A DNA stretch of 64,000 bases from positions 682,001 through 746,000 of the forward strand of contig NZ_JAFEJG010000004.1 in the NCBI RefSeq assembly GCF_016888335.1. The letters are read 5' to 3'. The notes under the pieces were generated by a model that did no database searches, was not told the origin of the DNA, and saw only the letters and a program-made list of their open reading frames with translations. Below are positions 1-10,015 of this stretch, piece after piece (within the stretch, counting starts at the first letter, position 1; each line of letters begins with the position of its first letter). Source of the DNA: Janibacter endophyticus (GTDB lineage Bacteria > Actinomycetota > Actinomycetes > Actinomycetales > Dermatophilaceae). The translations under genes and the position numbers were made by a program.

Positions 1-1870
1 TCGCCGTCCGGGGGGCGTCCTCGACGTCGAGGACCGCGGCCGGGGCAGCGTCGACCTCCACCAGCGCGGACGCATCGGCGGCGGGTAGCTGCCCGCGCTC
101 GGCGAAGGGGGACCGCTCGGGCACCGAGGGTCCCTCGCCCCACGCGACGGAGCCCAGGGGCAGCCGCAGACCGGCGGGGGAGTCGCCGGGGACGAGCATG
201 AGGTGGCCGCGGCGGGTGCGCCATGTCGTCGTGCCCCAGCCGTCCCCGTCGGGGGTGACGAAGACGGGGAGCACCCAGGCGGCGGGGGTCGCGACCCGGT
301 CGCCGAGCCCGGCCTCGTCGATGCCGGCGACGAGGCGCTTGCGGCTCTGCGGGGTCTGCAGGGCGTCGTCGTCGGGGGCGAGGTCTGCCTCGGTCCGCCC
401 TTCACCCTCGGGTTGCGAGGCCTCGGCGGCGAGCGCGAGCAGGGGGTCCTCGTGCGCGGCGACGAGGTGGTCCGGGGCGATGCCCAGACGTCGGGCGATA
501 CCGACGGCCAGATCCCGTGCGGCAGCGGCGGACTCGGGGCTGCCCGAGCGGAGGCGTTCCGTGCCCCAGGGATCGTCGAGGAGAGCGGGGTCGCGCCACA
601 GCGGTTCCCCGTCGAGCCGCTCGCTCAGGGAGATCGCCCACCGGGGGAGCGGCTCGCCCGGGTACCACTTGCCCTGGCCGTGCCGGCGGAGCATGCCGGG
701 GCGCACGAGCCGCTGCGCGAGCTGCATCGCGAGCCGACGCTTCTCGTCACCGTCGGCGGCGGTGTGCCACTGCGGGTCGTCGGTCCCCCCGGCAGCGACG
801 AAGGTCGGCTCGCCGCCCATCGTCAGCCGCACGTCCCCCTTCGCCAGGAGTCCGTCGACGGCTGAGCCGAGCGCCGTGATCCGGCTCCACTGCTCGTCGG
901 TGTAGGGCTTGGTGACACGAGGGTCCTCGGCGATGCGGGTGACGGTGTTGGAGAAGGAGAAGTCGACCTCGGTGGGGCCGGTGGCTCCCGAGATCGGGGC
1001 TGAGGACGACGGGTGCGGGGTGCACGAGAGGGGGATGTGCCCCTCCCCGGCGAGCAGGCCGGAGGTCGCGTCGAGGCCGACCCAGCCGGCGCCGGGGACG
1101 AAGACCTCGGCCCATGCGTGGAGGTCGGTGAAGTCCTCCGCCGGGCCGTCCAGCGAGGGATCGCCCACGGCCGACTGGTCGGCGGTCAGCTGCACGAGGT
1201 AGCCGGAGACGAAGCGGGCGGCGAGCCCGACGTGCCGCAGCGCGGCGACGAGCAGCCAGGCGGAGTCGCGGCACGAGCCGATCGCCCGGTCGAGGGTCTC
1301 GGCGGGGGTCTGGACGCCCGGCTCCATCCGGACCGAGTAGTCGACGTCGCCCCGGATCGCCTGGTTGAGGCGGACGAGGAAGTCGACGACGGCCACCCCT
1401 TCGCCCGGGCCCTTGGTCAGACCCCCTTCGCCGACGATGCCCTCGACCGTCCGCTCGACCCACGCCGTCGTCTCGGCCGACAGGCCCGACCCCTCGGGCC
1501 CGTCGTCCACCGGGCGAAGGTACGGCTCGAGGTCGTCGCGCAGCATCGGCGGGTAGGCGAAGGGGACGGTGCTCGCGAAGTCCTCGACGAAGAAGTCGAA
1601 GGGGTTGATCACGGTCATGTCGGCGACGAGGTCGACGGTGATGTCGAGCTCGGTGACCGGCTCGGGGAAGACGAACCGCGCGAGCCAGTTGCCGAAGGGG
1701 TCCTGCTGCCAGTTGAGGAAGTGGCCCTCCGGCTGCACCCGCAGGCTGTAGCTGGCGATCGGCGTGCGCGAGTGCGGCGCCGGACGCAGCCGGACCGTGT
1801 GGGGGTAGACCCGCACCGGCTCGGGGAATCGGTAGGTCGTGCGGTGCTCGAGGGCTACGCGGATCGTCAC
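1..1870 (-). CDS. Transglutaminase-like protein with DUF2126 region (partial)
   Basis: The gene starts at a GTG at 1870 and runs off the left edge, so about 623 N-terminal residues are visible. Residues ~1-90 look like the beta-rich N-terminal domain of bacterial transglutaminase-like proteins. Residues ~150-290 form the papain-like core with an intact triad: Cys200 (GSCRDSA), His251 (HAWAEVF) and Asp267 (GLDATSG). From ~349 on (LTMGGEPTFV) the sequence matches DUF2126, which is usually fused to this core in proteins of about 1100 residues. By family it should break or remodel peptide or isopeptide bonds; the substrate is unknown. The usual DUF403 and ATP-grasp partners, if present, lie outside the window. 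It is divergent from the protease gene at 1973. Confidence 0.88.
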   Translation of the reverse strand, partial: MTIRVALEHRTTYRFPEPVRVYPHTVRLRPAPHSRTPIASYSLRVQPEGHFLNWQQDPFGNWLARFVFPEPVTELDITVDLVADMTVINPFDFFVEDFASTVPFAYPPMLRDDLEPYLRPVDDGPEGSGLSAETTAWVERTVEGIVGEGGLTKGPGEGVAVVDFLVRLNQAIRGDVDYSVRMEPGVQTPAETLDRAIGSCRDSAWLLVAALRHVGLAARFVSGYLVQLTADQSAVGDPSLDGPAEDFTDLHAWAEVFVPGAGWVGLDATSGLLAGEGHIPLSCTPHPSSSAPISGATGPTEVDFSFSNTVTRIAEDPRVTKPYTDEQWSRITALGSAVDGLLAKGDVRLTMGGEPTFVAAGGTDDPQWHTAADGDEKRRLAMQLAQRLVRPGMLRRHGQGKWYPGEPLPRWAISLSERLDGEPLWRDPALLDDPWGTERLRSGSPESAAAARDLAVGIARRLGIAPDHLVAAHEDPLLALAAEASQPEGEGRTEADLAPDDDALQTPQSRKRLVAGIDEAGLGDRVATPAAWVLPVFVTPDGDGWGTTTWRTRRGHLMLVPGDSPAGLRLPLGSVAWGEGPSVPERSPFAERGQLPAADASALVEVDAAPAAVLDVEDAPRTA

Positions 1871-1972
1871 CCGGCCACCCTAGGTGGGTTGACGGGCCCG
1901 ATACCCCGGGCGAAGGGGGGTCGATACCGGGGGTGGATGCGTCCCGCCCGTCCCCCGGGCGAGACTGGGTCC

Positions 1973-3046
1973 ATGAGCGAGATCTCTCCCGGGTACCCGG
2001 TGCTGACGCCCGAGCAGCAGCGGTACCAGCCGATGCCGTCCCAGCAGGGGTACGCGCCCTACCAGCCCCCGCCGCGGCAGCCGGTGCTCGCGGAGGGCGC
2101 CGAGTACCACATGGCGCTCACGGGCCGGGGCAACGCCTGGTGGCGTCCGCTCGTCGCCGTGCCCGCCGTGCTCGTGGGTTTCGGGGTGCTGGCGATCGGC
2201 TTCGGCGTCGTCATGATGCTCGGCCTGATGATCATCACGGGGGATGTCGACAGCGTCCTCAACGGCGACATGACCGAGATCCTCCGCATGGACGACCCGT
2301 GGATCTTCGGGACGCAGAACCTCATGCTCGCCACCCTCATCCCGCTCGCCGGGCTCACGACGTGGCTGATCTACCAGGTGCGGCCGGGCTTCGTCTCCTC
2401 GGTCGTCGGGCGCTTCCGCTGGGGCTGGGCCGCGTGGTGCGCGGCGCTGCTCGTGCCGGCGTGGGGTGCCTACATCGTCGCTGCGAGCGCGCTCATGCCC
2501 ACGACGGCGGCCGGCGGCGGTGCGGGCGGCGAGGGTCAGCGCCCCGAGCACTGGGTGCTCCTGCTCGTGCTCATGCTCCTCACGACCCCGCTGCAGAGCG
2601 CCGGCGAGGAGTACCTCTTCCGCGGGTGGATCATGCAGCAGATGGGCGCGGTCTTCCGGCACCGGTGGGTCGCGCTCGTCGCGGCGATCCTGCTCTCGTC
2701 CTCCCTCTTCGCGCTCGCGCACGGCTCGCTCGACCCGTGGGTCTTCCTCGACCTCATGGGCATGGCGACCGGCATGGTGATCCTCACCTGGCGCACCGGG
2801 GGCCTCGAGGCAGCCGTCGTGCTGCACGCGGTGAACAACCTCTTCGCCATCGGCTACGCGATCCTCTTCGGCAACCTCGCGGACAGCTTCATCGGCACCG
2901 ACACGTCGAGCGACGCGGTGAGCACGCTCACCTCGTGGGGTGCGATCGCCGTCGCCACGGTCGCGCTCCTGGCGCTGGCCCGGTGGCGTGGGGTCGAGCG
3001 CACGGTGCGCCCACGGGTCCAGACGTCGGTCACCTACCCGGCCTGA
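1973..3046 (+). CDS. CPBP family intramembrane metalloprotease
   Basis: This 357-residue membrane protein has a Tyr/Gln/Pro-rich cytoplasmic N-terminus (~1-45) and then about eight hydrophobic segments. The three CPBP/Abi motifs are present in order: EEYLFRG (Glu212-Glu213), a histidine in FALAHG (His250) and HAVNN (His285). These residues bind the metal in type II CAAX-prenyl-protease-like enzymes. Bacterial members act in the membrane, and substrates are mostly unknown. The ATG at 1973 is chosen because upstream in-frame sequence runs antisense to the divergent transglutaminase gene and its promoter. A separate HAD/acyltransferase gene follows 29 bp downstream on the same strand. Confidence 0.9.
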   Translation: MSEISPGYPVLTPEQQRYQPMPSQQGYAPYQPPPRQPVLAEGAEYHMALTGRGNAWWRPLVAVPAVLVGFGVLAIGFGVVMMLGLMIITGDVDSVLNGDMTEILRMDDPWIFGTQNLMLATLIPLAGLTTWLIYQVRPGFVSSVVGRFRWGWAAWCAALLVPAWGAYIVAASALMPTTAAGGGAGGEGQRPEHWVLLLVLMLLTTPLQSAGEEYLFRGWIMQQMGAVFRHRWVALVAAILLSSSLFALAHGSLDPWVFLDLMGMATGMVILTWRTGGLEAAVVLHAVNNLFAIGYAILFGNLADSFIGTDTSSDAVSTLTSWGAIAVATVALLALARWRGVERTVRPRVQTSVTYPA

Positions 3047-3075
3047 GACGAGGGAGGGCCAGTAGGTTGGCCCGC

Positions 3076-4509
3076 ATGCGTGCGGCAGCCTTCTTCGACC
3101 TCGACCGGACCCTCCTGCGCCGGGCCTCCGGGCCGGCGCTCTCGGCGGCGATGCGTGAGACCGGGGTGGTCAAGAGCGGGCTGCCCTTCGAGCGGGCGAT
3201 CTTCGGTTACTTCGACCTCTTCGGCGAGTCCCTCGGATCGATCGCCCTCGCCCGGCAGGCCTCCCTCGTCGCTCGCGGGCGCGCCGTCGACGCCTTCGAC
3301 GAGGCGGCCGCGATCGCGGGGGAGCGGCTCTCCGAGCTCGTCGAGCCCTTCGCCCGCATGCTCATCGAGGAGCACCACCGGGCCGGCCGCGAGGTCGTCC
3401 TCGCGACGACGACGCCGGAGCACCTCATCCGGCCCTTCGCCGAGCGGATGGGCATCGACCACGTCGTCGCGACCCGGTACCGGGCGAAGGGGGGTCGCTT
3501 CACCGGGACGCTCGACGGCCCCTTCGTGTGGTCCACGGGCAAGCTGAGCGCGGTCCGGGCCTGGGCCCAGGACCACGACGTCGACCTGTCAGAGTCGTAC
3601 GCCTACTCCGACTCGATCTACGACCTGCCCCTCCTCATGGCCGTGGGCAACCCGGGCGCGGTCAACCCCGACCCGCGCCTCTTCGCGGCCGCGATGGCCA
3701 AGCGCTGGCCGATCCTCAGCTTCGACACCTCGCCCGGCGTGCTCAAGGTGCCCGTCCTCGGTCTCGAGGTGCAGCAGATCGCCTTCCTGCTGGCCCGGCC
3801 CGAGCTCTTCCCGTACGCGCGCTTCGAGGTCAACGGGCTCGAGCACGTGCCGCAGGAGGGTGGCGCGATCTTGGTCGGCAACCACCGCAGCTACTTCGAC
3901 TTCCCCGCGATGGTCGTCGCGATGCGCCGCTCGGGCCGCACGGGGCGCTTCCTCGGCAAGAAGGAGATCTTCGACGTGCCGATCATGGGCCCGGTGATGA
4001 AGGCGCTCGGCGGCATCCGCGTCGACCGGCAGGGCACCGACGACACGACGAAGGGGGATGCCCTCGACCCGCTCATGCTGGCCGCCAACGCGATCGCCGG
4101 CGGCGAGCTCGTCGGCATCCTCCCCGAGGGCACGATCCCGCGCGGCCCGGCGTTCTTCGCCCACGAGCTCCGCGGCAAGCCTGGTGCCGCCCGGCTGGCC
4201 CGGATGACCAAGGCCCCGGTCATCCCCTTCGCCTTCACCGGGACCGAGCAGGTCTGGCCCCGCTCGTCGAGGGTGCCTCACATGCTCTCGGTCCTCAACC
4301 CGCCCACGGTCACCGTGACCTTCGGCCCGCCGATCGAGCTGAAGTACCGCAGCGAGGCGCGTGACACCGAGCGGATCATGACCGCGATCGCAGACCTGCT
4401 CCCCGACGACGTGCGCTACCCGCAGCGTCCGACGCTCGACGAGCTGGCCAAGACCTACCCGGACGGCGTCGTGCCCGAGGAGGACCGCTCCTTCGCCATC
4501 GACGGCTGA
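3076..4509 (+). CDS. HAD-IB phosphatase / 1-acylglycerol-3-phosphate acyltransferase fusion
   Basis: This 477-residue protein has two enzyme domains. Residues 1-~220 are a HAD-IB (SerB-like) phosphatase with the nucleophile motif DLDRT at Asp8-Asp10. Residues ~245-470 are a PlsC-type acyltransferase with the HX4D motif NHRSYFDF (His270, Asp275) and a PEGT motif near residue 350. The acyltransferase half would acylate lysophosphatidate to phosphatidate at the membrane. The phosphatase half may dephosphorylate a related intermediate. This pairing is known in actinobacteria (for example mycobacterial bifunctional PlsC proteins). The convergent neighbour at 4525 is a lipid kinase, so the two genes may share phospholipid substrates. 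Confidence 0.9.
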   Translation: MRAAAFFDLDRTLLRRASGPALSAAMRETGVVKSGLPFERAIFGYFDLFGESLGSIALARQASLVARGRAVDAFDEAAAIAGERLSELVEPFARMLIEEHHRAGREVVLATTTPEHLIRPFAERMGIDHVVATRYRAKGGRFTGTLDGPFVWSTGKLSAVRAWAQDHDVDLSESYAYSDSIYDLPLLMAVGNPGAVNPDPRLFAAAMAKRWPILSFDTSPGVLKVPVLGLEVQQIAFLLARPELFPYARFEVNGLEHVPQEGGAILVGNHRSYFDFPAMVVAMRRSGRTGRFLGKKEIFDVPIMGPVMKALGGIRVDRQGTDDTTKGDALDPLMLAANAIAGGELVGILPEGTIPRGPAFFAHELRGKPGAARLARMTKAPVIPFAFTGTEQVWPRSSRVPHMLSVLNPPTVTVTFGPPIELKYRSEARDTERIMTAIADLLPDDVRYPQRPTLDELAKTYPDGVVPEEDRSFAIDG

Positions 4510-4524
4510 GCGAGGGCGAAGGGG

Positions 4525-5652
4525 TCAGCGCACCCGGACGATGAGGGCCTGCTTGTCGACCGTCACCCGCAGGCGGTGCGCCTCGCCGATGACGTCGCCG
4601 TCGACCTGGACGGGGTGAGCGTCGTCGACCTCGACGGTGAACTCGGACCCCGTCCTGCGCACGAGCTGGGTCATGTCCTTCTCCGAGCGACTCAGCACAC
4701 GGCCGGCGAGCGCGCCCCAGCCGAAGATCGTCTTCGGCGAGACGACGACGCAGTCGAGCAGGCCGTCGTCGAGCTGGGCCTGCGGCATGAGCACGATGCC
4801 CCCAGTGAGGATCCCGCAGTTGCCGAAGACGATGGTGCGCGCAGCGACCTGCTTCTGCGCCTGCCCGTCCACGGTCCAGCGGACCTGGAAGCGCTTGACA
4901 AAGAGCTTGCGCATCCCGGTGACGACGTAGGCGGTCCAGCCCACCGAGCTCTTGAGCTCCTCGCTCGTGCCGCCCATGATCTCGGCGTCGAAGCCCATGC
5001 CTGCCATGACGAGGAAGGGGTGGCGCTCGACCGGCGGGCCTGTCACGGGCTTCTCGGCCTGAGCCTCGTCGTCCGCCTCGACCTCGGCGACCGGGTCGAG
5101 CTCGAGCCAGGCGACGTCGATCGCCCGGTTGCGGCCCGAGCACGCGACGCGGAAGGACTCCTCGACGTCTCCGAAGGGGACATCGAGGTTGCGGGCGAGG
5201 AGGTTGCCCGTGCCGCGGGGCAGCATGCCCATGGGGATGCGGGTGCCCGCCAGCGCCACCGCGACGGCCCGGATCGTGCCGTCGCCGCCGAGCGGACAGA
5301 CGAGGTCCACCCCTTCGTCCACGGCGAGACGCGCCTGGCCGGTCCCCGGGTCGTCCACGGTCGTCTCGTAGAAGATCGGCTCGTCCCACTCGAGCCGCTC
5401 GCACACCGCAGCCAGCTCGTCGCGAGCCACGGCCACGTCGGGCACCTTCGTTGGGTTGATGATGATCGCGGCCCGCTGCCGTCGGGCCAGCTCACCCCCC
5501 TTCGCCGCCCGCCGGAAGGCACTGCGCGGCGGCCGCACCCGGCGCCCCCGCCCACCGCGTGGACCGGGGTCGGTCACGACGAGAGCCAGCACCACCGCGA
5601 GCAGCAGCAGGCACAGCAGCACCGCGAGCAGGAGGAGCCAGGAGCCAGACAC
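4525..5652 (-). CDS. Diacylglycerol kinase family lipid kinase
   Basis: From a GTG at 5652 the product is 375 residues, with one hydrophobic N-terminal segment (SWLLLLAVLLCLLLLAVVLA) followed by the DAGK catalytic domain. An IIINPTK motif opens the domain, and the nucleotide-binding GGDGT lies at residues 122-126. The family phosphorylates diacylglycerol or related lipids with ATP at the membrane. The frame stays open to an ATG at 5697, but that start would overlap the divergent antiporter start at 5696, and the segment between reads like leader DNA. The GTG start, which places the hydrophobic segment at the N-terminus, is preferred; no clear ribosome-binding site decides it. Confidence 0.85.
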   Translation of the reverse strand: MSGSWLLLLAVLLCLLLLAVVLALVVTDPGPRGGRGRRVRPPRSAFRRAAKGGELARRQRAAIIINPTKVPDVAVARDELAAVCERLEWDEPIFYETTVDDPGTGQARLAVDEGVDLVCPLGGDGTIRAVAVALAGTRIPMGMLPRGTGNLLARNLDVPFGDVEESFRVACSGRNRAIDVAWLELDPVAEVEADDEAQAEKPVTGPPVERHPFLVMAGMGFDAEIMGGTSEELKSSVGWTAYVVTGMRKLFVKRFQVRWTVDGQAQKQVAARTIVFGNCGILTGGIVLMPQAQLDDGLLDCVVVSPKTIFGWGALAGRVLSRSEKDMTQLVRRTGSEFTVEVDDAHPVQVDGDVIGEAHRLRVTVDKQALIVRVR

Positions 5653-5695
5653 GTGCGGGACGCTACCGCAGCGCCGCACGCTTAGGATCGCGGTC

Positions 5696-7039
5696 ATGCC
5701 CGCCGACGCCGTCTACCTCGTCGCCGGTATCGCGCTCCTCGTGGCGGTGGTCCTGCCGGTCGCCCTCGACCGGGTGTCGGTGTCCGTGCCCATGGTCCTC
5801 GTGCTCGTCGGCGTCCTCGTCGGCTTCCTGCCGATGCCCGAGGGCACCAACCTCGACCCGGTCGACATCCGCCCCACGATCGAGCACGTCGCCGAACTGA
5901 CCGTCCTCATCGCCCTCATGGGGGTCGGTCTGGCCCTGGACCGCCCACTCAGCCTGCGTCGCCTCGGCACCTGGCGGCGGTGGAGCGCCACCTGGCGGCT
6001 GCTGCTCATCGCGATGCCGCTGACCATCGCCGGGGTCTACCTCGTCGGTGCGGTGGCGCTGGGAGTGGCGCCGGCCGCGGCGCTGCTGCTCGGGGCCGCG
6101 CTCGCACCGACCGACCCGGTCCTCGCGAGCGACGTCCAGGTCGAGGGCCCGACCGTCGACTCCGCCCCCGGCGAGGAGGACGAGCCGAAAGGGCCCGGTG
6201 ACCCCGACCACTTCGACGAGGGCGACGAGGTGCGCTTCGCCCTCACCTCCGAGGCGGGTCTGAACGACGGGCTGGCCTTCCCCTTCGTCTACGCCGCGGT
6301 CTTCCTCGCCTCGAAGGGGGACCCGGCGCAGTGGGCGCTGCGCTGGGTCGCGTGGGAGCTGGTGGGCAAGGTGGCCATTGGTGTCGTCGCCGGGGTGGTC
6401 GTCGGCTGGGTGCTCGGGCGGCTCGCCTTCCAGTCCCGCGCACAGTCGCTGCGGATGGCCGAGAACGGCGAGCCCCTGCTGGCCCTGGCCGCCATCCTCT
6501 CCGCGTATGGAGCGGCCGAGCTGGCCGGTGGCTACGGCTTCCTCGCGGTCTTCGCGTGCGCGATGACCATGCGATCGCTGGAGCGGGGCAGCGTCTACCA
6601 CCAGCACATGCATGCGGTCGTCGAGCGCCTCGAGCGAATCCTCGTCCTGCTCGTGCTCCTCATGATCGGCATCCAGCTCACCCGCGGCCTGCTCGACCAC
6701 CTCAACTGGCGCGGCGTCGCCCTGGGGCTGGCGCTGATCTTCGTCATCCGCCCGCTGTCCGCGGCGATCGCGCTGCGGGTCGGCATCGGCCACGATGACG
6801 AGTGCGGCGACCTTGACTGGCGCGAGCGCGGCGTCGTCGCCTTCTTCGGCGTGCGTGGGGTCGGCTCGATCTACTACCTGGCGTACGCGCTCGGGCAGGC
6901 GAACTTCCCCGAGCAGCGGTGGCTGTGGTCGACGGTCGCCTTCACCATCGTCGTCTCGGTCGTCGTCCACGGCGTCGCTGCCCGCCGGAGCATGGCCTGG
7001 ATCGAGCAGCACCGCGTGTCGATATCCTCGGCCACGTGA
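5696..7039 (+). CDS. Na+/H+ antiporter, CPA1 (NhaP-like) family
   Basis: This 447-residue protein has roughly twelve hydrophobic segments typical of monovalent cation:proton antiporter 1 proteins. The central segment contains [13 protein letters not shown], matching the ion-binding TDP...SD signature in the family's unwound helix. An acidic cytoplasmic loop follows (around residues 155-185, [17 protein letters not shown]), then [13 protein letters not shown], another conserved motif. It should exchange Na+ or K+ for H+ at the cytoplasmic membrane. The ATG at 5696 sits on the divergent kinase's upstream region. The stop overlaps the GTG of serS by four bases (GTGA), which suggests coupled translation. 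Confidence 0.92.
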   Translation: MPADAVYLVAGIALLVAVVLPVALDRVSVSVPMVLVLVGVLVGFLPMPEGTNLDPVDIRPTIEHVAELTVLIALMGVGLALDRPLSLRRLGTWRRWSATWRLLLIAMPLTIAGVYLVGAVALGVAPAAALLLGAALAPTDPVLASDVQVEGPTVDSAPGEEDEPKGPGDPDHFDEGDEVRFALTSEAGLNDGLAFPFVYAAVFLASKGDPAQWALRWVAWELVGKVAIGVVAGVVVGWVLGRLAFQSRAQSLRMAENGEPLLALAAILSAYGAAELAGGYGFLAVFACAMTMRSLERGSVYHQHMHAVVERLERILVLLVLLMIGIQLTRGLLDHLNWRGVALGLALIFVIRPLSAAIALRVGIGHDDECGDLDWRERGVVAFFGVRGVGSIYYLAYALGQANFPEQRWLWSTVAFTIVVSVVVHGVAARRSMAWIEQHRVSISSAT

Positions 7040-8355
7040 TCGACATCAAGCTCCTGCGTGACCAGCCCGACGTCGTGCGCGCCAGCCAGCGTGCCCGGGG
7101 CGAGGACGACTCCGTCGTGGACGCGATCCTCGCGGCCGACGAGCGCCGACGCTCGACGATCGCCGACTTCGAGTCGGTGCGCGCGGAGCAGAAGGCCTCC
7201 GGCAAGGGACTCGGTCCGCTCATGGGCCAGATCGCCAAGGGCAGGAAGGCCGGCGAGGACGTCAGCGCCCTCGAGGCGCAGGCCGACGAGCTCAAGGCGA
7301 AGGGGGCCGCGCTCGCCTCGCGGGTCAAGGAGCTCGACGCTGCCCAGGGCGAGGCCCAGGCCGAGCTCGACCGGCTGCTGCGCACCGTCGGCAACGTCAT
7401 CGAGCCCGGCGTCCCGACCGGCGGCGAGGACGACTACGTCGTCCGCGAGACGGTCGGTCAGATCCGTGACTTCGCGGCCGAGGGCTTCGAGCCCAAGGAC
7501 CACCTCGCGCTCGCCGAGAGCCTCGACGCCATCGACATGGAGCGTGGGGCGAAGGTCGCCGGCAGCCGCTTCTACTTCCTTACCGGGGTCGGCGCGCAGC
7601 TCGAGCTCGCGCTGCTCAACATGGCGGTGGCGCAGGCGACCGCGGCCGGCTTCACGCTGATGATCACGCCGACCCTCGTGTCGCGGGAGGTCATGGCCGG
7701 TGCGGGCTTCATCGACGCGCACGAGGAGGAGGTCTACCACCTCCCGGCCGACGACCTCTTCCTCACCGGCACCTCCGAGGTGGCGCTCGCGGGGTACCAC
7801 GCGGGGGAGATCCTCGACCTCGCCGGCGGCGCCCGCCGCTACGCCGGCTGGTCGACCTGCTACCGCCGCGAGGCGGGCAGCTATGGCAAGGACACCCGCG
7901 GCATCATCCGGGTCCACCAGTTCAACAAGCTCGAGATGTTCGTCTACTGCGACCCGGCGGACGCGGCCGCGGAGCACGAGCGGCTGCTCGCGTGGGAGCG
8001 CGAGATGCTCGCGAAGGTCGAGCTGCCCTACCGCATCATCGACACGGCGGCGGGCGACCTCGGTGGCCCGGCCGCCCGCAAGTACGACTGCGAGGCGTGG
8101 GTCCCGACCCAAGGCCGCTACCGCGAGCTCACCTCGACGTCGAACTGCACCACCTACCAGGCGCGCAGGCTCGGCACCCGCTTCAAGGATGCCGACGGCA
8201 AGACCCACGTCGCCGCGACTCTCAACGGCACGCTCGCCACCACCCGCTGGCTCGTCGCGATCCTCGAGAACCACCAGCAGGCCGACGGCTCCGTGCGGGT
8301 CCCCGAGGCGTTGCGTCCCTTCCTCGGCCTCGACGTCCTCACGCCGAAGGGCTGA
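7036..8355 (+). CDS. serS: Seryl-tRNA synthetase
   Basis: This 439-residue class II synthetase charges tRNA-Ser with serine. Residues ~1-110 form the long coiled-coil tRNA-binding arm, rich in Ala, Glu and Lys. The catalytic core follows, with the TGTSEVAL serine-binding stretch, motif 2 ([17 protein letters not shown]) and motif 3 ([19 protein letters not shown]). Length and order match bacterial SerRS. The GTG start at 7036 overlaps the antiporter stop by four bases, so serS is probably translated from the antiporter message as well as from any promoter of its own. Confidence 0.98.
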   Translation: MIDIKLLRDQPDVVRASQRARGEDDSVVDAILAADERRRSTIADFESVRAEQKASGKGLGPLMGQIAKGRKAGEDVSALEAQADELKAKGAALASRVKELDAAQGEAQAELDRLLRTVGNVIEPGVPTGGEDDYVVRETVGQIRDFAAEGFEPKDHLALAESLDAIDMERGAKVAGSRFYFLTGVGAQLELALLNMAVAQATAAGFTLMITPTLVSREVMAGAGFIDAHEEEVYHLPADDLFLTGTSEVALAGYHAGEILDLAGGARRYAGWSTCYRREAGSYGKDTRGIIRVHQFNKLEMFVYCDPADAAAEHERLLAWEREMLAKVELPYRIIDTAAGDLGGPAARKYDCEAWVPTQGRYRELTSTSNCTTYQARRLGTRFKDADGKTHVAATLNGTLATTRWLVAILENHQQADGSVRVPEALRPFLGLDVLTPKG

Positions 8356-8530
8356 CCGTCTCGATGTAAGCGCGCTGGCTGACGCGCGAGTACTCCCCCT
8401 CGAGGGCCTCCCGTCGGTCCGCCGGATCGCGCGGGTCCGCCAGCGGGTCGGGCAGTCGCAGACCGTGCGGCTGGCGGCGACACGCTAGGTTCGTGCGGGT
8501 CCGTGGGCAGGAGAGGAGGGCGGCTGACAT
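8339..8530 (-). CDS. Possible small protein, 63 residues, unrecognised
   Basis: This is a short minus-strand frame between serS and the histidine kinase. Its C-terminal half ([18 protein letters not shown] and on) has a plausible charged helical composition. However, its ATG at 8530 overlaps the kinase ATG on the other strand, its end overlaps the serS 3' end, and no ribosome-binding site is apparent. The N-terminal part (residues ~1-20) reads like antisense leader DNA. It may be a real small protein with a later non-ATG start, or nothing. No function is proposed. Confidence 0.22.
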   Translation of the reverse strand: MSAALLSCPRTRTNLACRRQPHGLRLPDPLADPRDPADRREALEGEYSRVSQRAYIETVSPSA

Positions 8531-9944
8531 GGCCGAGCGTCAGCTGGGGATCGGGCAGCGCCTCGTCGCGCTCATCACGGCCGTCCTCGCCCTCAGCCTC
8601 GTCCTCGCCGGCGCGGTCGCGTACGCCTGGCAGCGCTCCGCCGTCGTCGAGCAGGTCGACGCCGAGCTCCTCCAGGAGGTCGAGGAGCTGCGGCAACGCT
8701 CGCAGCAGGCGAACGCCGACGGGCGCCCCTACAGTGACGTCGGCGTCCTCCTCGAGGACTTCCTGCGGTACAACGTCACGGGTGAAGACGAGACGATGGG
8801 GGCCTTCGTCGGTGACGACCAGACGCCCACCCTCGTCTCCGGCGGTGACCGCACCGTCGACCTCACGCAGCAAGCCGTCGTCGACGTCGTCCTCGCCGAG
8901 CGTCGGCCCGGCGAGGTCGTCCTGCGCACCGTGCGGACCGACACCCAGGCCTTGCGGCTGGCGATCACCTCGGTGCAGGGCGACAGCACCGAGGGCACGC
9001 TCGTCGTCGCGATCGACGGGGACAGCCGGCTGGCCAGCCTCACCTCGCTCATGCAGGGCTTCGCCCTGGCGAGCCTGATCACCCTGCTCCTCGCCGGCGG
9101 CATCCTCTACGTCGCCGTGCGGCGCCTGCTCGCCCCCCTCGCCGACCTCGCCACCGCCGCCGAGGAGGTGGACGACCGCGACCTCTCCCGCCGGGTCGCG
9201 GTCCCGGACCAGCAGACCGAGATCTCCTCGCTCGCGCGCTCCTTCAACCGCATGCTGGACCGGCTCGAGGGGTCCTTCCTCGCGCAGCGACGCTTCCTCG
9301 ACGACACCGCCCACGAGCTGCGGACGCCGCTGACGATCATGCGGGGCAACCTCGAGGTCCTCGACGTCGAGGACGTCGAGGACGTCGAGGCGGTCCGGCA
9401 GATCGAGCTCATCGAGGTCGACCGGATGAGCCGGATCGTCGACGACCTCCTCCTCCTCGCCCGGCTGGAGCGTCCCGACTTCGTCCGGACCGACCGGGTC
9501 GACGTCGCGGCCCTCCACGCGGACCTCGTCTCGCTCGTCCGCGCGCTCGGCGAGAGGGAGTGGGTCGACGGGGGCTCGGTCGACGGTCTCGTCCGGCTCG
9601 ACCGGGACCGGGTCGTCCAGGCCGTGCAGCAGCTGTGCGCCAACGCCGTGAAGTTCTCCGAGCCCGGCACCCAGATCACGCTGACCAGCCGCTGGCGCGG
9701 TGAGGGCAGCGGTCGCCGGCTGGCGATCTCCGTCACCGACGAGGGAACCGGCATCGACGAGGCGGAGCAGCAGCGCGTCTTCGAGCGCTTCGCCCGGGTC
9801 GAGGAGCACCGGGGCGTCGAGGGGAGCGGGCTGGGGCTGCCGATCGTCCGGGCCATCGCACGGGCGCACGGCGGCACGGTCGAGCTGGACTCGGCCCCCG
9901 GCCGCGGCAGCACCTTCACCATGGTCCTGCCTGCCCCGGGCTGA
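8529..9944 (+). CDS. Sensor histidine kinase (HAMP, HisKA, HATPase)
   Basis: This 471-residue membrane kinase has a TM helix at ~10-35, an extracytoplasmic sensor region of about 140 residues, a second TM helix at ~178-200 and a HAMP linker. The HisKA domain carries His262 (TAHELRTPL). The HATPase domain has its N box (QLCANAVKF) and G boxes (DEGTGID; GSGLGLPIV). It would phosphorylate the regulator encoded 71 bp downstream. The ATG at 8529 is well placed after a purine-rich GGAGAGGAGGG. Three in-frame copies of a 9-bp repeat add DVEDVEDVE inside HisKA. The pair lies just upstream of the glycan operon, so it may control that operon. Confidence 0.93.
   Translation: MAERQLGIGQRLVALITAVLALSLVLAGAVAYAWQRSAVVEQVDAELLQEVEELRQRSQQANADGRPYSDVGVLLEDFLRYNVTGEDETMGAFVGDDQTPTLVSGGDRTVDLTQQAVVDVVLAERRPGEVVLRTVRTDTQALRLAITSVQGDSTEGTLVVAIDGDSRLASLTSLMQGFALASLITLLLAGGILYVAVRRLLAPLADLATAAEEVDDRDLSRRVAVPDQQTEISSLARSFNRMLDRLEGSFLAQRRFLDDTAHELRTPLTIMRGNLEVLDVEDVEDVEAVRQIELIEVDRMSRIVDDLLLLARLERPDFVRTDRVDVAALHADLVSLVRALGEREWVDGGSVDGLVRLDRDRVVQAVQQLCANAVKFSEPGTQITLTSRWRGEGSGRRLAISVTDEGTGIDEAEQQRVFERFARVEEHRGVEGSGLGLPIVRAIARAHGGTVELDSAPGRGSTFTMVLPAPG
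9363..9389 (+). repeat. Three tandem 9-bp copies within the kinase gene
   Basis: The unit GACGTCGAG is repeated three times without change, encoding DVE repeats between the two HisKA helices. Such an in-frame repeat can gain or lose units without breaking the gene. Confidence 0.9.
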
Positions 9945-10015
9945 AGGGCCGCCGCTAGCCTGGCCACACCCCCTTCGCCCGTCCCAAGGCACACCCCGCC
10001 CTCGGAGGAGACACC

